From Nocardia aurantia (GTDB taxonomy: Bacteria; Actinomycetota; Actinomycetes; Mycobacteriales; Mycobacteriaceae): a DNA stretch of 64,000 bases. The notes beneath the pieces were generated by a model that saw nothing but the letters and a program-made list of their open reading frames with translations, ran no database searches and had not been told where the DNA came from. The position numbers and the translations under genes are program-made. Numbering within the stretch: the stretch's first letter is position 1; each line of letters opens with the position of its first letter. Location of the stretch: assembly GCF_009604425.1 (NCBI RefSeq), contig NZ_WEGI01000003.1:372001-436000 (forward strand), in the 5' to 3' direction. Shown here one piece after another: positions 27,450 through 36,231 of this stretch.

Positions 27450-27913
27450 CGAGCCTGCGCAGCGGGGAACTGGCGGCCGCGGCCGGGGTGAATCCGCAGA
27501 CGTTGCGCTACTACGAGCGTCTCGGCCTGCTGGCCGAGCCCGATCGCTCGCTGGGCGGCCATCGGCTGTATCCGGAGCAGGCGGTGACGGTACTGCGGGT
27601 GATCAAGGCCGCCCAGCGGCTCGGATTCACCCTCGACGAGGTCGCCGGTCTGCTGGCGGGGACGCGCTACGGGCACCGGAGACGCCCCGACACCGGACTG
27701 CGCGTCCGCGCCGGCGCGAAACTCGCCGAGGTCGATGCCAAGCTCGCTGAGCTGACGGCAGTGCGTGACACCCTGCGCGCGGCGCTGGCCGCCGGATGCG
27801 ACGACCTGATCGAATGCAGCGAAAACCCGTGCTGCCCGGTGCCGTTCGACCCTCCGCGCTTCGACACCGATCTCGCGATCGAGCCCGTGAGCGGTGATCG
27901 ATGTGGCTGCTGA
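27446..27913 (+). CDS. MerR-family transcriptional regulator (metal-sensing type)
   Basis: A 155-residue MerR protein. The N-terminal winged HTH is typical (RSGELAAAAGVNPQTLRYYE), then a long dimerisation helix, then a Cys-rich tail (AAGCDDL, IECSENPCCPVP, DRCGC) suited to thiophilic metal binding. It lies between a Cys-containing small protein and a small CC-containing membrane protein, overlapping both. This suggests a mercury- or similar metal-responsive operon, though no mercuric reductase or lyase is present. Confidence 0.85.
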   Translation: MTSLRSGELAAAAGVNPQTLRYYERLGLLAEPDRSLGGHRLYPEQAVTVLRVIKAAQRLGFTLDEVAGLLAGTRYGHRRRPDTGLRVRAGAKLAEVDAKLAELTAVRDTLRAALAAGCDDLIECSENPCCPVPFDPPRFDTDLAIEPVSGDRCGC

Positions 27914-28205
27914 GACCGATACCACGCGGCGATGGCGGGCCTCGATCGGCTTGGGCGCCGTCCTCTGTGTGGGCTGCTGCCTGCTGCCGCCCCTGGCCGC
28001 GGGCGGATTCCTCGGCGGCGCACTACTGGCGGGCCTGTCCTGGCTGCGACCGCTCGGATTCGCGCTGCTGGGAATCGGTGCCGCGGGGTTGGTGTGGTCA
28101 TGGCACCGTGCCCGCCGTCGCGGGTGCGGCGTCACGGCCGGCGGATCGCGCGACGGCTGCGTCAGCACGGGGTGCGCCTGCACCGAACGGCAACTTCCCA
28201 GGTAG
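27894..28205 (+). CDS. Small CC-motif membrane protein (mercury-transporter-like)
   Basis: A 103-residue protein with two hydrophobic segments (about residues 17-47 and 50-70). LCVGCCLLPPL places a vicinal Cys pair followed by prolines in the first segment, as in MerT/MerF-type transporters. A second Cys cluster (RGCGV, GCVSTGCACTE) is in the C-terminal tail. It overlaps the MerR gene, so it is in the same operon. The likely role is uptake or relay of a thiophilic metal ion; this is inferred from the motif and context. Confidence 0.6.
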   Translation: MIDVAAETDTTRRWRASIGLGAVLCVGCCLLPPLAAGGFLGGALLAGLSWLRPLGFALLGIGAAGLVWSWHRARRRGCGVTAGGSRDGCVSTGCACTERQLPR

Positions 28206-28331
28206 CGGCCCGTATCGGCTACCCGATGCGCGCACGTGACCGGTGTGGGGCCGGAGGGCGGACGGACTCGCCGTCGCGCGCCGGGACGCCGGGGCGACCG
28301 AGCGCGCGGCACCGATGCAATGATCGGAGGC

Positions 28332-29777
28332 ATGGCTTCTTCCACCGCAACCGCGCAGATCGGTGTCACCGGTCTGGCCGTGATGGGCAGCAACATCGCC
28401 CGAAACTTCGCCCGTAACGGTTACACCGTGGCCCTGCACAACCGCAGCGTCGCCAAAACCGATGCCCTGCTCGCAGCCCACGGTAACGATGGCAGCTTCG
28501 TTCGCACCGAGACCATCGAGGAATTCGTCGGTGCGCTGGAGAAGCCACGCCGAGTGCTGATCATGGTCAAGGCGGGTGAGGCCACCGACGCGGTCATCGA
28601 GGAACTCGCCGGCGCGATGGAACCCGGCGACATCATCATCGACGGCGGCAATGCCCTGTACACCGACACGATCCGGCGCGAGGCCGCGATGGCCGCGCGC
28701 GGGCTGAACTTCGTCGGCGCCGGCATCTCCGGGGGCGAGGAGGGCGCGCTCAACGGACCGGCGATCATGCCCGGCGGGCCCAAGGAGTCCTACGAGTCGC
28801 TGGGGCCGCTGCTGGAATCGATCGCCGCGAAGGTCGATGGAGTCCCGTGCTGCACCCACATCGGCCCGGACGGATCCGGCCACTTCGTGAAGATGGTGCA
28901 CAACGGCATCGAATACGCCGATATGCAGCTCATCGGCGAGGCCTACCACCTGCTGCGCGACGCGCTGGGCCTCGGAGCGGGCGAGATCGCCGACGTGTTC
29001 ACCGGCTGGAATTCCGGTGAGCTGGAGAGCTACCTGGTCGAGATCACCGCGCAGGTACTCCAGCAGACCGACGCGAAGACCGGGCAGCCTCTGGTCGATG
29101 TGATCGTGGACGCGGCCGAGCAGAAGGGCACCGGCCGCTGGACGGTCAAGTCCGCGCTCGATCTGGGTGTCCCGGTGACCGGGATCGCCGAGGCGGTCTT
29201 CGCCCGCGCCCTGTCGGGCTCCCGCGCCCAGCGCAAGGCCGCCCAGGGTCTGGCGTCGGGAACGCTGGCCGAGAAGCCCACCGACACAGCACAATTCACC
29301 GAGGACATCCGGCGAGCCCTGTACGCCTCCAAGATCGTCGCCTACGCCCAGGGGTTCGACCAGATCGCCGCCGGCAGCACCGAATACGACTGGGATCTGC
29401 ACCCCGGTGATCTGGCCACCATCTGGCGCGGCGGCTGCATCATCCGGGCTCGTTTCCTGGACCGGATCAAGGAGGCGTACGAGCAGAACCCCGCCCTGCC
29501 GAGCCTGATCCTGGCCCCGTACTTCCGCGAGGCCATCGAAGAAGCGGTCGACAGCTGGCGGCGAGTCGTGTCCGCGGCGGTGCGACTGGGAATCCCGGTG
29601 CCCGCCTTCGCATCCTCGCTGTCCTACTACGACGCCCTGCGCGCGGAACGCCTCCCCGCCGCCCTCACCCAGGGCCAGCGCGACTACTTCGGCGCGCACA
29701 CCTACGAACGCACCGACGCGGAGGGCAAGTTCCACACCCTGTGGAGCGGCGACCGCAGCGAGGTGAGCGCCGAATAG
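28332..29777 (+). CDS. gnd: 6-phosphogluconate dehydrogenase (decarboxylating)
   Basis: A 481-residue long-type enzyme of the oxidative pentose phosphate pathway, making ribulose-5-phosphate, CO2 and NADPH. The N-terminal Rossmann motif GLAVMGSNIARN, the substrate loop GAGISGGEEGAL, and the catalytic region HFVKMVHNGIEYADMQLIGE with Lys and Glu are all present. The C-terminus ends with YFGAHTYERTDAEG, as in other family members. ATG 28332 matches homologs; GGAGG is only 1 nt from it, so ATG 28320 is an alternative. Confidence 0.96.
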   Translation: MASSTATAQIGVTGLAVMGSNIARNFARNGYTVALHNRSVAKTDALLAAHGNDGSFVRTETIEEFVGALEKPRRVLIMVKAGEATDAVIEELAGAMEPGDIIIDGGNALYTDTIRREAAMAARGLNFVGAGISGGEEGALNGPAIMPGGPKESYESLGPLLESIAAKVDGVPCCTHIGPDGSGHFVKMVHNGIEYADMQLIGEAYHLLRDALGLGAGEIADVFTGWNSGELESYLVEITAQVLQQTDAKTGQPLVDVIVDAAEQKGTGRWTVKSALDLGVPVTGIAEAVFARALSGSRAQRKAAQGLASGTLAEKPTDTAQFTEDIRRALYASKIVAYAQGFDQIAAGSTEYDWDLHPGDLATIWRGGCIIRARFLDRIKEAYEQNPALPSLILAPYFREAIEEAVDSWRRVVSAAVRLGIPVPAFASSLSYYDALRAERLPAALTQGQRDYFGAHTYERTDAEGKFHTLWSGDRSEVSAE

Positions 29778-29814
29778 TCGTTGCACCGCAACGACTCACG
29801 ACCGGCGCCCGGGC

Positions 29815-29854
29815 GCACTGCGGCGCTGCCGAAGCTTCGGCAGCGCCGCAGTGC
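29815..29854. terminator. 40-bp perfect palindrome downstream of gnd
   Basis: Two 20-nt arms with no spacer, centred on AAG|CTT, beginning GCACTGCGGCG. It lies 38 bp after the gnd stop and 85 bp before the next gene. It most likely acts as a transcription terminator, though there is no T-run. Confidence 0.6.
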
Positions 29855-29939
29855 CGCACCGGGAGTCGTATCCTCCGGCAGCCATCCGGCGCGTGGAACC
29901 GACCGGGCCGCACCGCTGTGCGGGGCTAGCATCGGGAGC

Positions 29940-30368
29940 ATGGACGTCGAGGAACTGGTAGGCCGGTGGAACCTGACGGCATGGACCGCGACCGACGAAA
30001 ACGGAACGGTATCAGCACCTTTCGGTGACAACCCCCAAGGTTGTGTGATCTACACCCCCGGCGGCTGGATGAGTGGCCAACTCGCCGTTGCCGATCGGCG
30101 GCAACTGCCGACACCGGTGGTGTTCGCCGGTACCGAAAGCGAACGGGCCGAAGCATATTCGAGCTACCTCGCCTACTGCGGCGAATACCGGCTGGAAGCC
30201 GGCGAAGTCGTGCACACGTTGCACATGAGCCTGTTCCCGAACTGGGTCGGCGGCGAGCAACGACGCACCGCCGAACTGTCCGGCGACCGGCTGGTACTCG
30301 CCACACCGCCGACCCCGATGGGCGGTCGGGTGCTGGTCAACCGGTTGTACTGGATCCGCGCGGAGTAA
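29940..30368 (+). CDS. Lipocalin-like domain protein
   Basis: A 142-residue cytoplasmic protein of the lipocalin-like (Lipocalin_5) group. The N-terminal LVGRWNLTAWTATDENG carries the family's GxW motif, followed by IYTPGGWMSGQLA and a beta-rich remainder ending LYWIRAE. Family members are small beta-barrels presumed to bind hydrophobic ligands. ATG 29940 is chosen over upstream in-frame starts that would run through the palindrome. Confidence 0.82.
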   Translation: MDVEELVGRWNLTAWTATDENGTVSAPFGDNPQGCVIYTPGGWMSGQLAVADRRQLPTPVVFAGTESERAEAYSSYLAYCGEYRLEAGEVVHTLHMSLFPNWVGGEQRRTAELSGDRLVLATPPTPMGGRVLVNRLYWIRAE

Positions 30369-30417
30369 CGGCTACGCCCGGTGTGGATTCGGGTGATGGA
30401 CGACCTACGCTGAGCCG

Positions 30418-31266
30418 GTGTTGTTGCAGCCGCAGGACCGCTTCGCGGGGTTCGTCGTTCGCGCGCTACTGGGATCCGGTGGTAGCAGCGAGGTGTATCT
30501 CGCCGAGGATGTGGCGCGGCAGCGCACGGTGTCGTTGAAGATTCTCGGGGCCGGGGAGAGTGCCTCGCCGGCCGGGCAGGCGCGGTTCGCGCACGAATAC
30601 GATCTCGCTGCGCGACTGGATCATCCGTCGATCGTGCGGGTGTGGGACCACGGCCGGTTCGGGGGACGGATGTGGTTGGCGGCCGAATACGTCGACGGGG
30701 TGGCGGCCTCGGAATTGGCTCCTGCCCTGCACGACAGCCGGGATCTGGCGGTGGCGTTGCGGGTGCTGGGCGGAATCGCCGAGGCGTTGGACTACGCCCA
30801 CGGCCGGGGTGTGCTGCATCTGGATGTCAAACCGGCGAATATGCTTGTGCACCAGCACAATCCGACTCTCGTCAAATTGTCGGACTTCGGTTCGGCGCGG
30901 CTGCTGGACGAGCCGCCGCCGCGGCTGGACGGCTTCGTCATCGCGTCGGTGCCCTATGCGGCGCCGGAATTGTTGCGGGGCGGTCCGCTGCTTCCGGCGA
31001 CCGATCAGTACGCCCTGGCCTGCTCGGCGGTGGAGTTGCTGTCCGGTCGGCCGCCGTTTCCGGGATCGGACCGGTTCGCGATCGCGCACGCCCAGATATC
31101 CGCGGATCCACCGGACATCTCGCGGCGGCAGCACTGGATCCCGCACGCGGTCGCTTCCATCCTGGACAAATCACTCGCGAAGGATCCGCGGGCCCGATAC
31201 GACTCCTGCACCGAACCGATGCGGCTGATCGCCCATGCGGTGCGGGACATCGATCCTGCCGACTGA
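30418..31266 (+). CDS. Soluble serine/threonine protein kinase
   Basis: A 282-residue Hanks-type kinase consisting of the catalytic domain only. P-loop GSGGSSEVY (residues 19-27), VSLK (Lys41), catalytic loop HLDVKPANM and DFG are present. HRD is replaced by HLD, making it a non-RD kinase. There is no transmembrane segment or extracellular sensor, unlike most actinobacterial Pkn proteins. The start is GTG 30418. Targets are unknown. Confidence 0.9.
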   Translation: MLLQPQDRFAGFVVRALLGSGGSSEVYLAEDVARQRTVSLKILGAGESASPAGQARFAHEYDLAARLDHPSIVRVWDHGRFGGRMWLAAEYVDGVAASELAPALHDSRDLAVALRVLGGIAEALDYAHGRGVLHLDVKPANMLVHQHNPTLVKLSDFGSARLLDEPPPRLDGFVIASVPYAAPELLRGGPLLPATDQYALACSAVELLSGRPPFPGSDRFAIAHAQISADPPDISRRQHWIPHAVASILDKSLAKDPRARYDSCTEPMRLIAHAVRDIDPAD

Positions 31267-31533
31267 ATCCGACTCTCGTGCGGTGCTCCGGCTCCGGTCG
31301 ATGACCGTGCCGGTACCGGCCGTGCTTTCCGGGACGGTACGGCTGCGCGTTCCGATGCGAACGCCGGTCGCGGCCTGCGGATCTGCGCGTACGGACAGCG
31401 TTCGTGCGCGCTGTGACAACCGGAGCTCGGGGCCGGGCCGATAGCGTCGCGGTCACGGCGGCCCGTGAACGGCGGGGCGTAATTCGAATCGGTGGCGAAC
31501 AAGCCGGTCACCGAACAGGCTGGAGGAGTTCGT

Positions 31534-32082
31534 ATGCGCAGGATCGTGGTCGGTGACGACGGCACCGGACAGGGACGGATCCTCTCCGACGAGACCATCG
31601 ATCCGGTGACCCTGGCGCTGTTGCCGGGCGCCGAACTCTATCGGGCGTGGGAACTCGACGAGGCGCCGCGGCTGCCGGTGGACCGGATTCCCGACGGGAC
31701 CGGCGTCCGGTACTTCCCGGGGCCGGGCGGGCTGCGCTTCGGGTTCATCTCCGTGCCGCCGGGGCTGTCCTACGAACCGGATTCCGCTGTGCCCGAGGAT
31801 GTGATGGCCTCGGTCCTCGCCGAGGCGGAGACCAAACTGCCCGGCCTGCTGGAAACCTTCGACACCGAACAGCCGGGCATGCATCGCACCGCGACAGTCG
31901 ATTTCGTGGTCGTGCTCAGCGGCGAGGGCCGGATGCGGCTCGACGGCGGCGTCGATGTGCCGCTGCGCGCGGGGGATTGCGTGATCCAGAACGGCGCATT
32001 GCACGGCTGGTTCAACGACGGCGAGGCGCCCTTCGTGTTCTGCTATTCGCTGTGCGGGGTCGCCGCGCCGGCGGGCGCGTGA
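31534..32082 (+). CDS. Cupin-domain protein
   Basis: A 182-residue protein with a C-terminal single cupin: VVVLSGEGRMRLDGGVDVPLRAGD, then VIQNGALHGWFN. It has only part of the usual cupin metal ligands. The N-terminal half may be a second degenerate barrel. ATG 31534 is selected for its GGAGGAG; GTG 31492 is an alternative. It might bind or isomerise a small molecule; no specific function can be given. Confidence 0.8.
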   Translation: MRRIVVGDDGTGQGRILSDETIDPVTLALLPGAELYRAWELDEAPRLPVDRIPDGTGVRYFPGPGGLRFGFISVPPGLSYEPDSAVPEDVMASVLAEAETKLPGLLETFDTEQPGMHRTATVDFVVVLSGEGRMRLDGGVDVPLRAGDCVIQNGALHGWFNDGEAPFVFCYSLCGVAAPAGA

Positions 32083-32284
32083 CGCGTCGTCGGCCCGCGG
32101 ATCCGTCGGGAGCCTTGGTTACCCGGCCGATCCGTCGACCGCGGGGCGGAAGTAGCTCGCGTTCGAGGCGATCGGCAACGACCTGACGGTGACGCTGGGC
32201 GCCGCGACGACGTCGGACATTCGATGCCCGCCCGTCGGTAGCGCCGAACGGAGCGAATGAATCGATCCCGCATCGTGGTGGGAC

Positions 32285-33280
32285 TCACTCGGGCGGGTCG
32301 CGGACGATCAGATCGGCGGTGAACACCTCCGACGGCTGGGTGACGCCGGTGCGCAGCCGGGCGATCAGCAGCCGGGTCGCGGCGACGGCCTGCTGCTCAC
32401 GCTTGGTGTCGATCGCGGTCAGCGGGGGATGGTGCAGGCGGGCGATCATGCCGTCCGCGGTGATCAGGCCGATGTCGGCGCGGCCCGCGGCGGTCAGGGT
32501 CGCGGCGACCCCGTGTGCGATGGAATCCAGCGGTGCGTAGACACAGTCGGTGTCCGGAAAGTGTTGCAGCAGTTCGACGGCGGCCCGGCGGCCGGCCTCG
32601 CCGCGGGCCCGGCCGGCATCGGCCACCGCGATGCGCGGCGGCAGGCCGTGCCGCTCGCACCAGGCGAGGTAGGCGCGGCGGGTGCCCGCCGCGGTCTGGC
32701 GGCGGCCGGCGTCGACGATCAGAGCCGGCCGGGAACGGCCGCGGGCGAGGAAATGGCCCAGCGCGCATTCGACGGCACTGTCGCGATCCAGCGATACGGT
32801 CGCCACGTCCGGCCGGTCGGAGTCGCCGCTGATCACCACCACCGGCAGCCCGCGATCGGCGAGCCGATCGATCAGGTCGTCGTCCGGATCGGGATCCACC
32901 AGCAGCACGCCGTCGACGGCGAGCCCCGGTACCCAACTCGCCGGATCCGACGGCGGGACCAGCGTGAGCGCGTAGCCCGCGTTGATGCTCTCGGTCGCGG
33001 CGGCGGCCGCGGTGCGCATGTACCAATCCAGCCGGCCGTCGTGGTCCGCCCCCTCGTCGGACATCAGCGAGGCGACGATGCCGAGCACGGTGCCGGATCC
33101 GGTGCGCAGCGCGCGGGCGCGCGGGTCGGCGCGGTAGCCCAGATCGGCGGCGACCCGCAGGATGCGTTCGCGGGTGCGGTGATCGAGGCGGCCCTTGCCG
33201 TTGAGCGCGTGCGAGACCGTGGCGACGGACACCCCGGCGGCGCCGGCGACATCGCGGATGGTGGGGCGTGCGGCGGCCAG
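32285..33280 (-). CDS. LacI-family transcriptional repressor (probable CTG start)
   Basis: A 331-residue LacI/GalR regulator: N-terminal HTH and hinge (TIRDVAGAAGVSVATVSHALN, ERILRVAADLGYRADPRARALR), then a periplasmic-binding-protein-like sensor (LGIVASLMSD, VDGVLLVDPD, GLITADGMIA). No ATG, GTG or TTG lies at the natural N-terminus. A CTG at 33280 is preceded by GAGGAG with a 5-nt spacer and gives the usual length, so a CTG start is proposed. It is divergent from an amidohydrolase gene across two LacI-type operators. Confidence 0.88.
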   Translation of the reverse strand: MAAARPTIRDVAGAAGVSVATVSHALNGKGRLDHRTRERILRVAADLGYRADPRARALRTGSGTVLGIVASLMSDEGADHDGRLDWYMRTAAAAATESINAGYALTLVPPSDPASWVPGLAVDGVLLVDPDPDDDLIDRLADRGLPVVVISGDSDRPDVATVSLDRDSAVECALGHFLARGRSRPALIVDAGRRQTAAGTRRAYLAWCERHGLPPRIAVADAGRARGEAGRRAAVELLQHFPDTDCVYAPLDSIAHGVAATLTAAGRADIGLITADGMIARLHHPPLTAIDTKREQQAVAATRLLIARLRTGVTQPSEVFTADLIVRDPPE

Positions 33281-33360
33281 CGTGACTCCTCGTTCTCGGT
33301 GCGCGTCGGCTCGGCTGCCCGCGATGGTCGCCGGGCTCGCTCCCGATGCTACACGCTGCG

Positions 33361-33376
33361 GTAAAACGTTTTGGCA
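33361..33376. promoter_or_regulatory. LacI-type operator 1
   Basis: GTAAAACGTTTTGGCA contains the palindromic core AAAACGTTTT (33363-33372), the CG-centred form bound by LacI/GalR repressors. It is about 80 bp upstream of the LacI start. Confidence 0.65.
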
Positions 33377-33440
33377 ACACGATGTTAAAGCGAGTTCACG
33401 CCGACGCAATCCGCGGCCGTCACGCTGTCTCTCATCCGAT

Positions 33441-33456
33441 GCCGAAACGTTTTGGC
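33441..33456. promoter_or_regulatory. LacI-type operator 2
   Basis: GCCGAAACGTTTTGGC, with its centre 81 bp from that of operator 1 and 17 bp before the amidohydrolase ATG. Spaced this way, the pair could permit looping by a tetrameric repressor. Confidence 0.65.
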
Positions 33457-33473
33457 AGAGTTGGGAGGCACCG

Positions 33474-34763
33474 ATGACCGGCCGCACCGTATTCACCGGC
33501 GGCACGTTGTTCCCCGTGCACAACCCCGGTCGCGAACCGTATCGCGGCCACCTGGTCACCGATGCGGCGGGGACGATCATCGAGATCGGCGCGGGGGAGC
33601 ACGTGCCGGGTCCGGAACCGGAGACCGTGGTGGATCTGAGCGGCGCGCTGGTGCTGCCGGGATTCGTGTCGGCGCACAGTCACCTGTGGCAGAGCGTCTT
33701 TCGCGGTGTGGCCGACGGTTGTTCGACCATGGCCTGGATCGAGCGGCTGCACAAGCGGTTCGGGCCCGCGCTGGAACCCGGTGACATGTACGCGTTCACG
33801 CGGCACGGCGAGCGGGATCTGTTGCGGCACGGCATCACCACGATCTGCAATCACACCCACGAATTCGGCGCGGGCCCGGCCGAGCAGTGGCAGGCGGCGC
33901 TGGATTCGACCGCGCGCATCGCCTATTCGTTCTCGCCGCCGCTGTGGTCGTCGGCGGCCGAACGGCTCAGCGTGCTGGACAAATTCCTCCACCTGATCGC
34001 CGACGACCGGCACCGGGTGCTCGCCCTGTCGATGAACACCACGGGGCCGCACAGTGTTTCGGAGATGCGGCGCGAGAGTGCGCTGCTCGGCGAACTCGGC
34101 ATCGGTCTGCACGCCCATTATCTGGAGGATCCGAACGTCGCGGCCGTGCAGCAGGACGGCTTCGACGATCTAATGGCGGGCGGGCGGATCGGGCCGGACA
34201 CCGTGCTGGCTCACTTCATCCACACCACCCCCCGCATCCGCGACGCCGCCGCGCACGCCGGTGCGGCGATGGTCTGGAACCCCTTGTCCAACGGGCGCTT
34301 GGGATCCGGGATCGCCGACATCCCCAGGTACCGGGACGCCGGCCTGCGCATCGGCATGGGGGTGGACGGTCAGGCCAGCGCCGACACCCCGGATCCCTTC
34401 CAGAACATGCGCACCGGGCTGTATCTGCTGCGCGCCGCGACCTGCAACGCCGCGATCCTCGACGCCCGCACGATACTGCGCATGCACACCCTCGACAGCG
34501 CCGCCGTGCTCGGTGTCGACCGGGTCGTCGGCAGCCTCGAGGTCGGCAAGGCGGGCGATTTCGTGGTCTGCGATCCGGCCGTGCCGTGGACGGATCTGCC
34601 TGCCGCGCAGCTGTGGCCGCTCGCGGTGCTGGCCTTGTCGGCGGCCGACATCACCGACGTCTATCTCGGCGGGCGGCGGGTGTCCGGTGGGCCCGCCGAC
34701 CGCGACCGGGCCCTCGAACACGAGTGCCGGGACCGGGTTTCCCGCCTCCACCGCGCCGCCTGA
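33474..34763 (+). CDS. Amidohydrolase/deaminase (SsnA/chlorohydrolase type)
   Basis: A 429-residue TIM-barrel metallohydrolase. Metal ligands: HSHLWQ (HxH, ~residue 64), a His in HAHYLED, a His in HFIHTT, and the Asp in MGVDGQASAD. VLPGFVSAHSH is the classic family lead-in. Related proteins deaminate or dechlorinate N-heterocycles (guanine, cytosine, s-triazines). ATG 33474 has GGGAGG upstream. It begins a LacI-controlled operon with an FAD oxidase and a binding lipoprotein. Confidence 0.9.
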   Translation: MTGRTVFTGGTLFPVHNPGREPYRGHLVTDAAGTIIEIGAGEHVPGPEPETVVDLSGALVLPGFVSAHSHLWQSVFRGVADGCSTMAWIERLHKRFGPALEPGDMYAFTRHGERDLLRHGITTICNHTHEFGAGPAEQWQAALDSTARIAYSFSPPLWSSAAERLSVLDKFLHLIADDRHRVLALSMNTTGPHSVSEMRRESALLGELGIGLHAHYLEDPNVAAVQQDGFDDLMAGGRIGPDTVLAHFIHTTPRIRDAAAHAGAAMVWNPLSNGRLGSGIADIPRYRDAGLRIGMGVDGQASADTPDPFQNMRTGLYLLRAATCNAAILDARTILRMHTLDSAAVLGVDRVVGSLEVGKAGDFVVCDPAVPWTDLPAAQLWPLAVLALSAADITDVYLGGRRVSGGPADRDRALEHECRDRVSRLHRAA

Positions 34764-34794
34764 AGAACTCCGCACCCGTGACAAGGAGAGAAGT

Positions 34795-36231
34795 ATGTCC
34801 GAACCACTCGACCCCGGGCCGATCCGGGACCTGGTCGCCGACCTCGGCGACATCGAACATTCGGTGGACGACCGGGTGCTGCGCGCCAAGAGCCGGGACC
34901 GCTTCGCGCAGAGCCCGCTGCTGCGCGAGGTGATGCGCGGCCGGCTCGCCGACGTGTACATCGTCCCGGCCACCAAGGACGAACTGCGCACGGTGGTGGC
35001 TTCCTGTGCGCGCCATCGCATTCCGATCACCGTGCGCGGCGGCGGCACCGGCCAGTTCGGGCAGGGGGTACCGCTGACCGGTGGCGCGGTGATCGATGTC
35101 ACCGGGATCACCGGGGTGGTCGGGCAGCGACTGGGCACGGTCCGGGCCCTGTGCGGCACCCTGATCGCCGACATCGACGCCGAGATCCGGCCCACCGGTT
35201 GGGAATTGCGGATGCATCCGTCGACCACCCGTAAGGCCACCATCGGCGGTTACCTCGCGGGCGGGCACGCCGGCATCGGCAGCTGCCAGTGGGGGATCCT
35301 GCGCGATCGCGGCAACATCACCGCCCTCGAGGTGATGACCGTCGAGGAGGAGCCCCGGCTGATCGAGCTGACCGGCGACGATGTCAACATCGTCCATCAC
35401 GCCTACGGCGCCAACGGCATCATCACCGAGGTGGAGCTGCCCACCGCGCCGGCCTGGGACTGGCAGGAGCTGGTGATCTCGTTCCCGGCGTTCGCCGGCG
35501 CGGCCCGGTTCGCCGTCGACGTCTGCGAGAGCGAGGGGGTGCTCAAGAAAGTGGTGTCCCCGCAACAACATCCGCTGCCGACACTGTATCCCGATCTGGC
35601 GCAGCTGATCCCGGCCGGTGAGTCGATGGTGCTGATGCTGGCCGCCGCGCAGAGCATGCCGAATGTCGAGGATCTGGTGGCCGACAACGGCGGCGTGATC
35701 CGGCATCGCGGCGCCGAGGGCGCGGGCCCGTACCGGCTGCCGCTGTACGAGTACACGTGGGGGCATTCGATGATGCACTTCCAGCGCACCAACCGGAATC
35801 TGATCGGACTGCTCGCGCTGTACCCGAAAACCGGTCTGTACGAGTCGATCATGCGGGTCTGCGAGGAGTTCGCGAACCTCGGCCCGACCCACATCGAGAT
35901 GAAGCGGATCGACGGCGGCCTGGCCGCGCAGGGCTCGCCGGTCTGGGATTTCACCGGGCAGGAACAGCTCGCCGCGATCACCGCGCGATTGCAGGAGCTG
36001 GGCCTGACGATCGCCAACACCCACACCCCGACTCTGCGCGCCGGCGGCATGAAGCCCTGGGCCCGCGCCGAGGCCGAGTTCAAACGCCGGGTCGACCCGT
36101 ACGGGCTACTGGCACAAGGCAAATCCGACGATCAGACCGACAACGACGTGACCCGGGCCACCGAACTGCCGAACAGCGGCTGGTCCTACCGGCTCACCGG
36201 CGCCGAGCAGAACGAGGAGGTGCTCCGATGA
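34795..36231 (+). CDS. FAD-binding oxidase/dehydrogenase (GlcD-like, PCMH fold)
   Basis: A 478-residue FAD-linked oxidoreductase of the FAD_binding_4 type. The PCMH-fold signature PITVRGGGTGQFGQGVPLTGG is near residues 79-98, followed by a Gly-rich segment (TIGGYLAGGHAGIGS). It lacks the Fe-S domain of some GlcD partners. ATG 34795 has AAGGAGAG upstream. The stop overlaps the next ATG. It probably oxidises a hydroxy acid or a heterocycle-derived intermediate after the amidohydrolase step. Confidence 0.88.
   Translation: MSEPLDPGPIRDLVADLGDIEHSVDDRVLRAKSRDRFAQSPLLREVMRGRLADVYIVPATKDELRTVVASCARHRIPITVRGGGTGQFGQGVPLTGGAVIDVTGITGVVGQRLGTVRALCGTLIADIDAEIRPTGWELRMHPSTTRKATIGGYLAGGHAGIGSCQWGILRDRGNITALEVMTVEEEPRLIELTGDDVNIVHHAYGANGIITEVELPTAPAWDWQELVISFPAFAGAARFAVDVCESEGVLKKVVSPQQHPLPTLYPDLAQLIPAGESMVLMLAAAQSMPNVEDLVADNGGVIRHRGAEGAGPYRLPLYEYTWGHSMMHFQRTNRNLIGLLALYPKTGLYESIMRVCEEFANLGPTHIEMKRIDGGLAAQGSPVWDFTGQEQLAAITARLQELGLTIANTHTPTLRAGGMKPWARAEAEFKRRVDPYGLLAQGKSDDQTDNDVTRATELPNSGWSYRLTGAEQNEEVLR

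Noticed and set aside
36100..36228. TPP riboswitch for the THI5-like binding protein
   Set aside because: The gene overlaps the preceding ORF; there is no untranslated leader and no conserved TPP-aptamer sequence.
34261..36231. A 656-codon frame suggesting a longer FAD oxidase
   Set aside because: The first 178 codons overlap the amidohydrolase in a different frame; the true ATG at 34795 has a clear ribosome-binding site.
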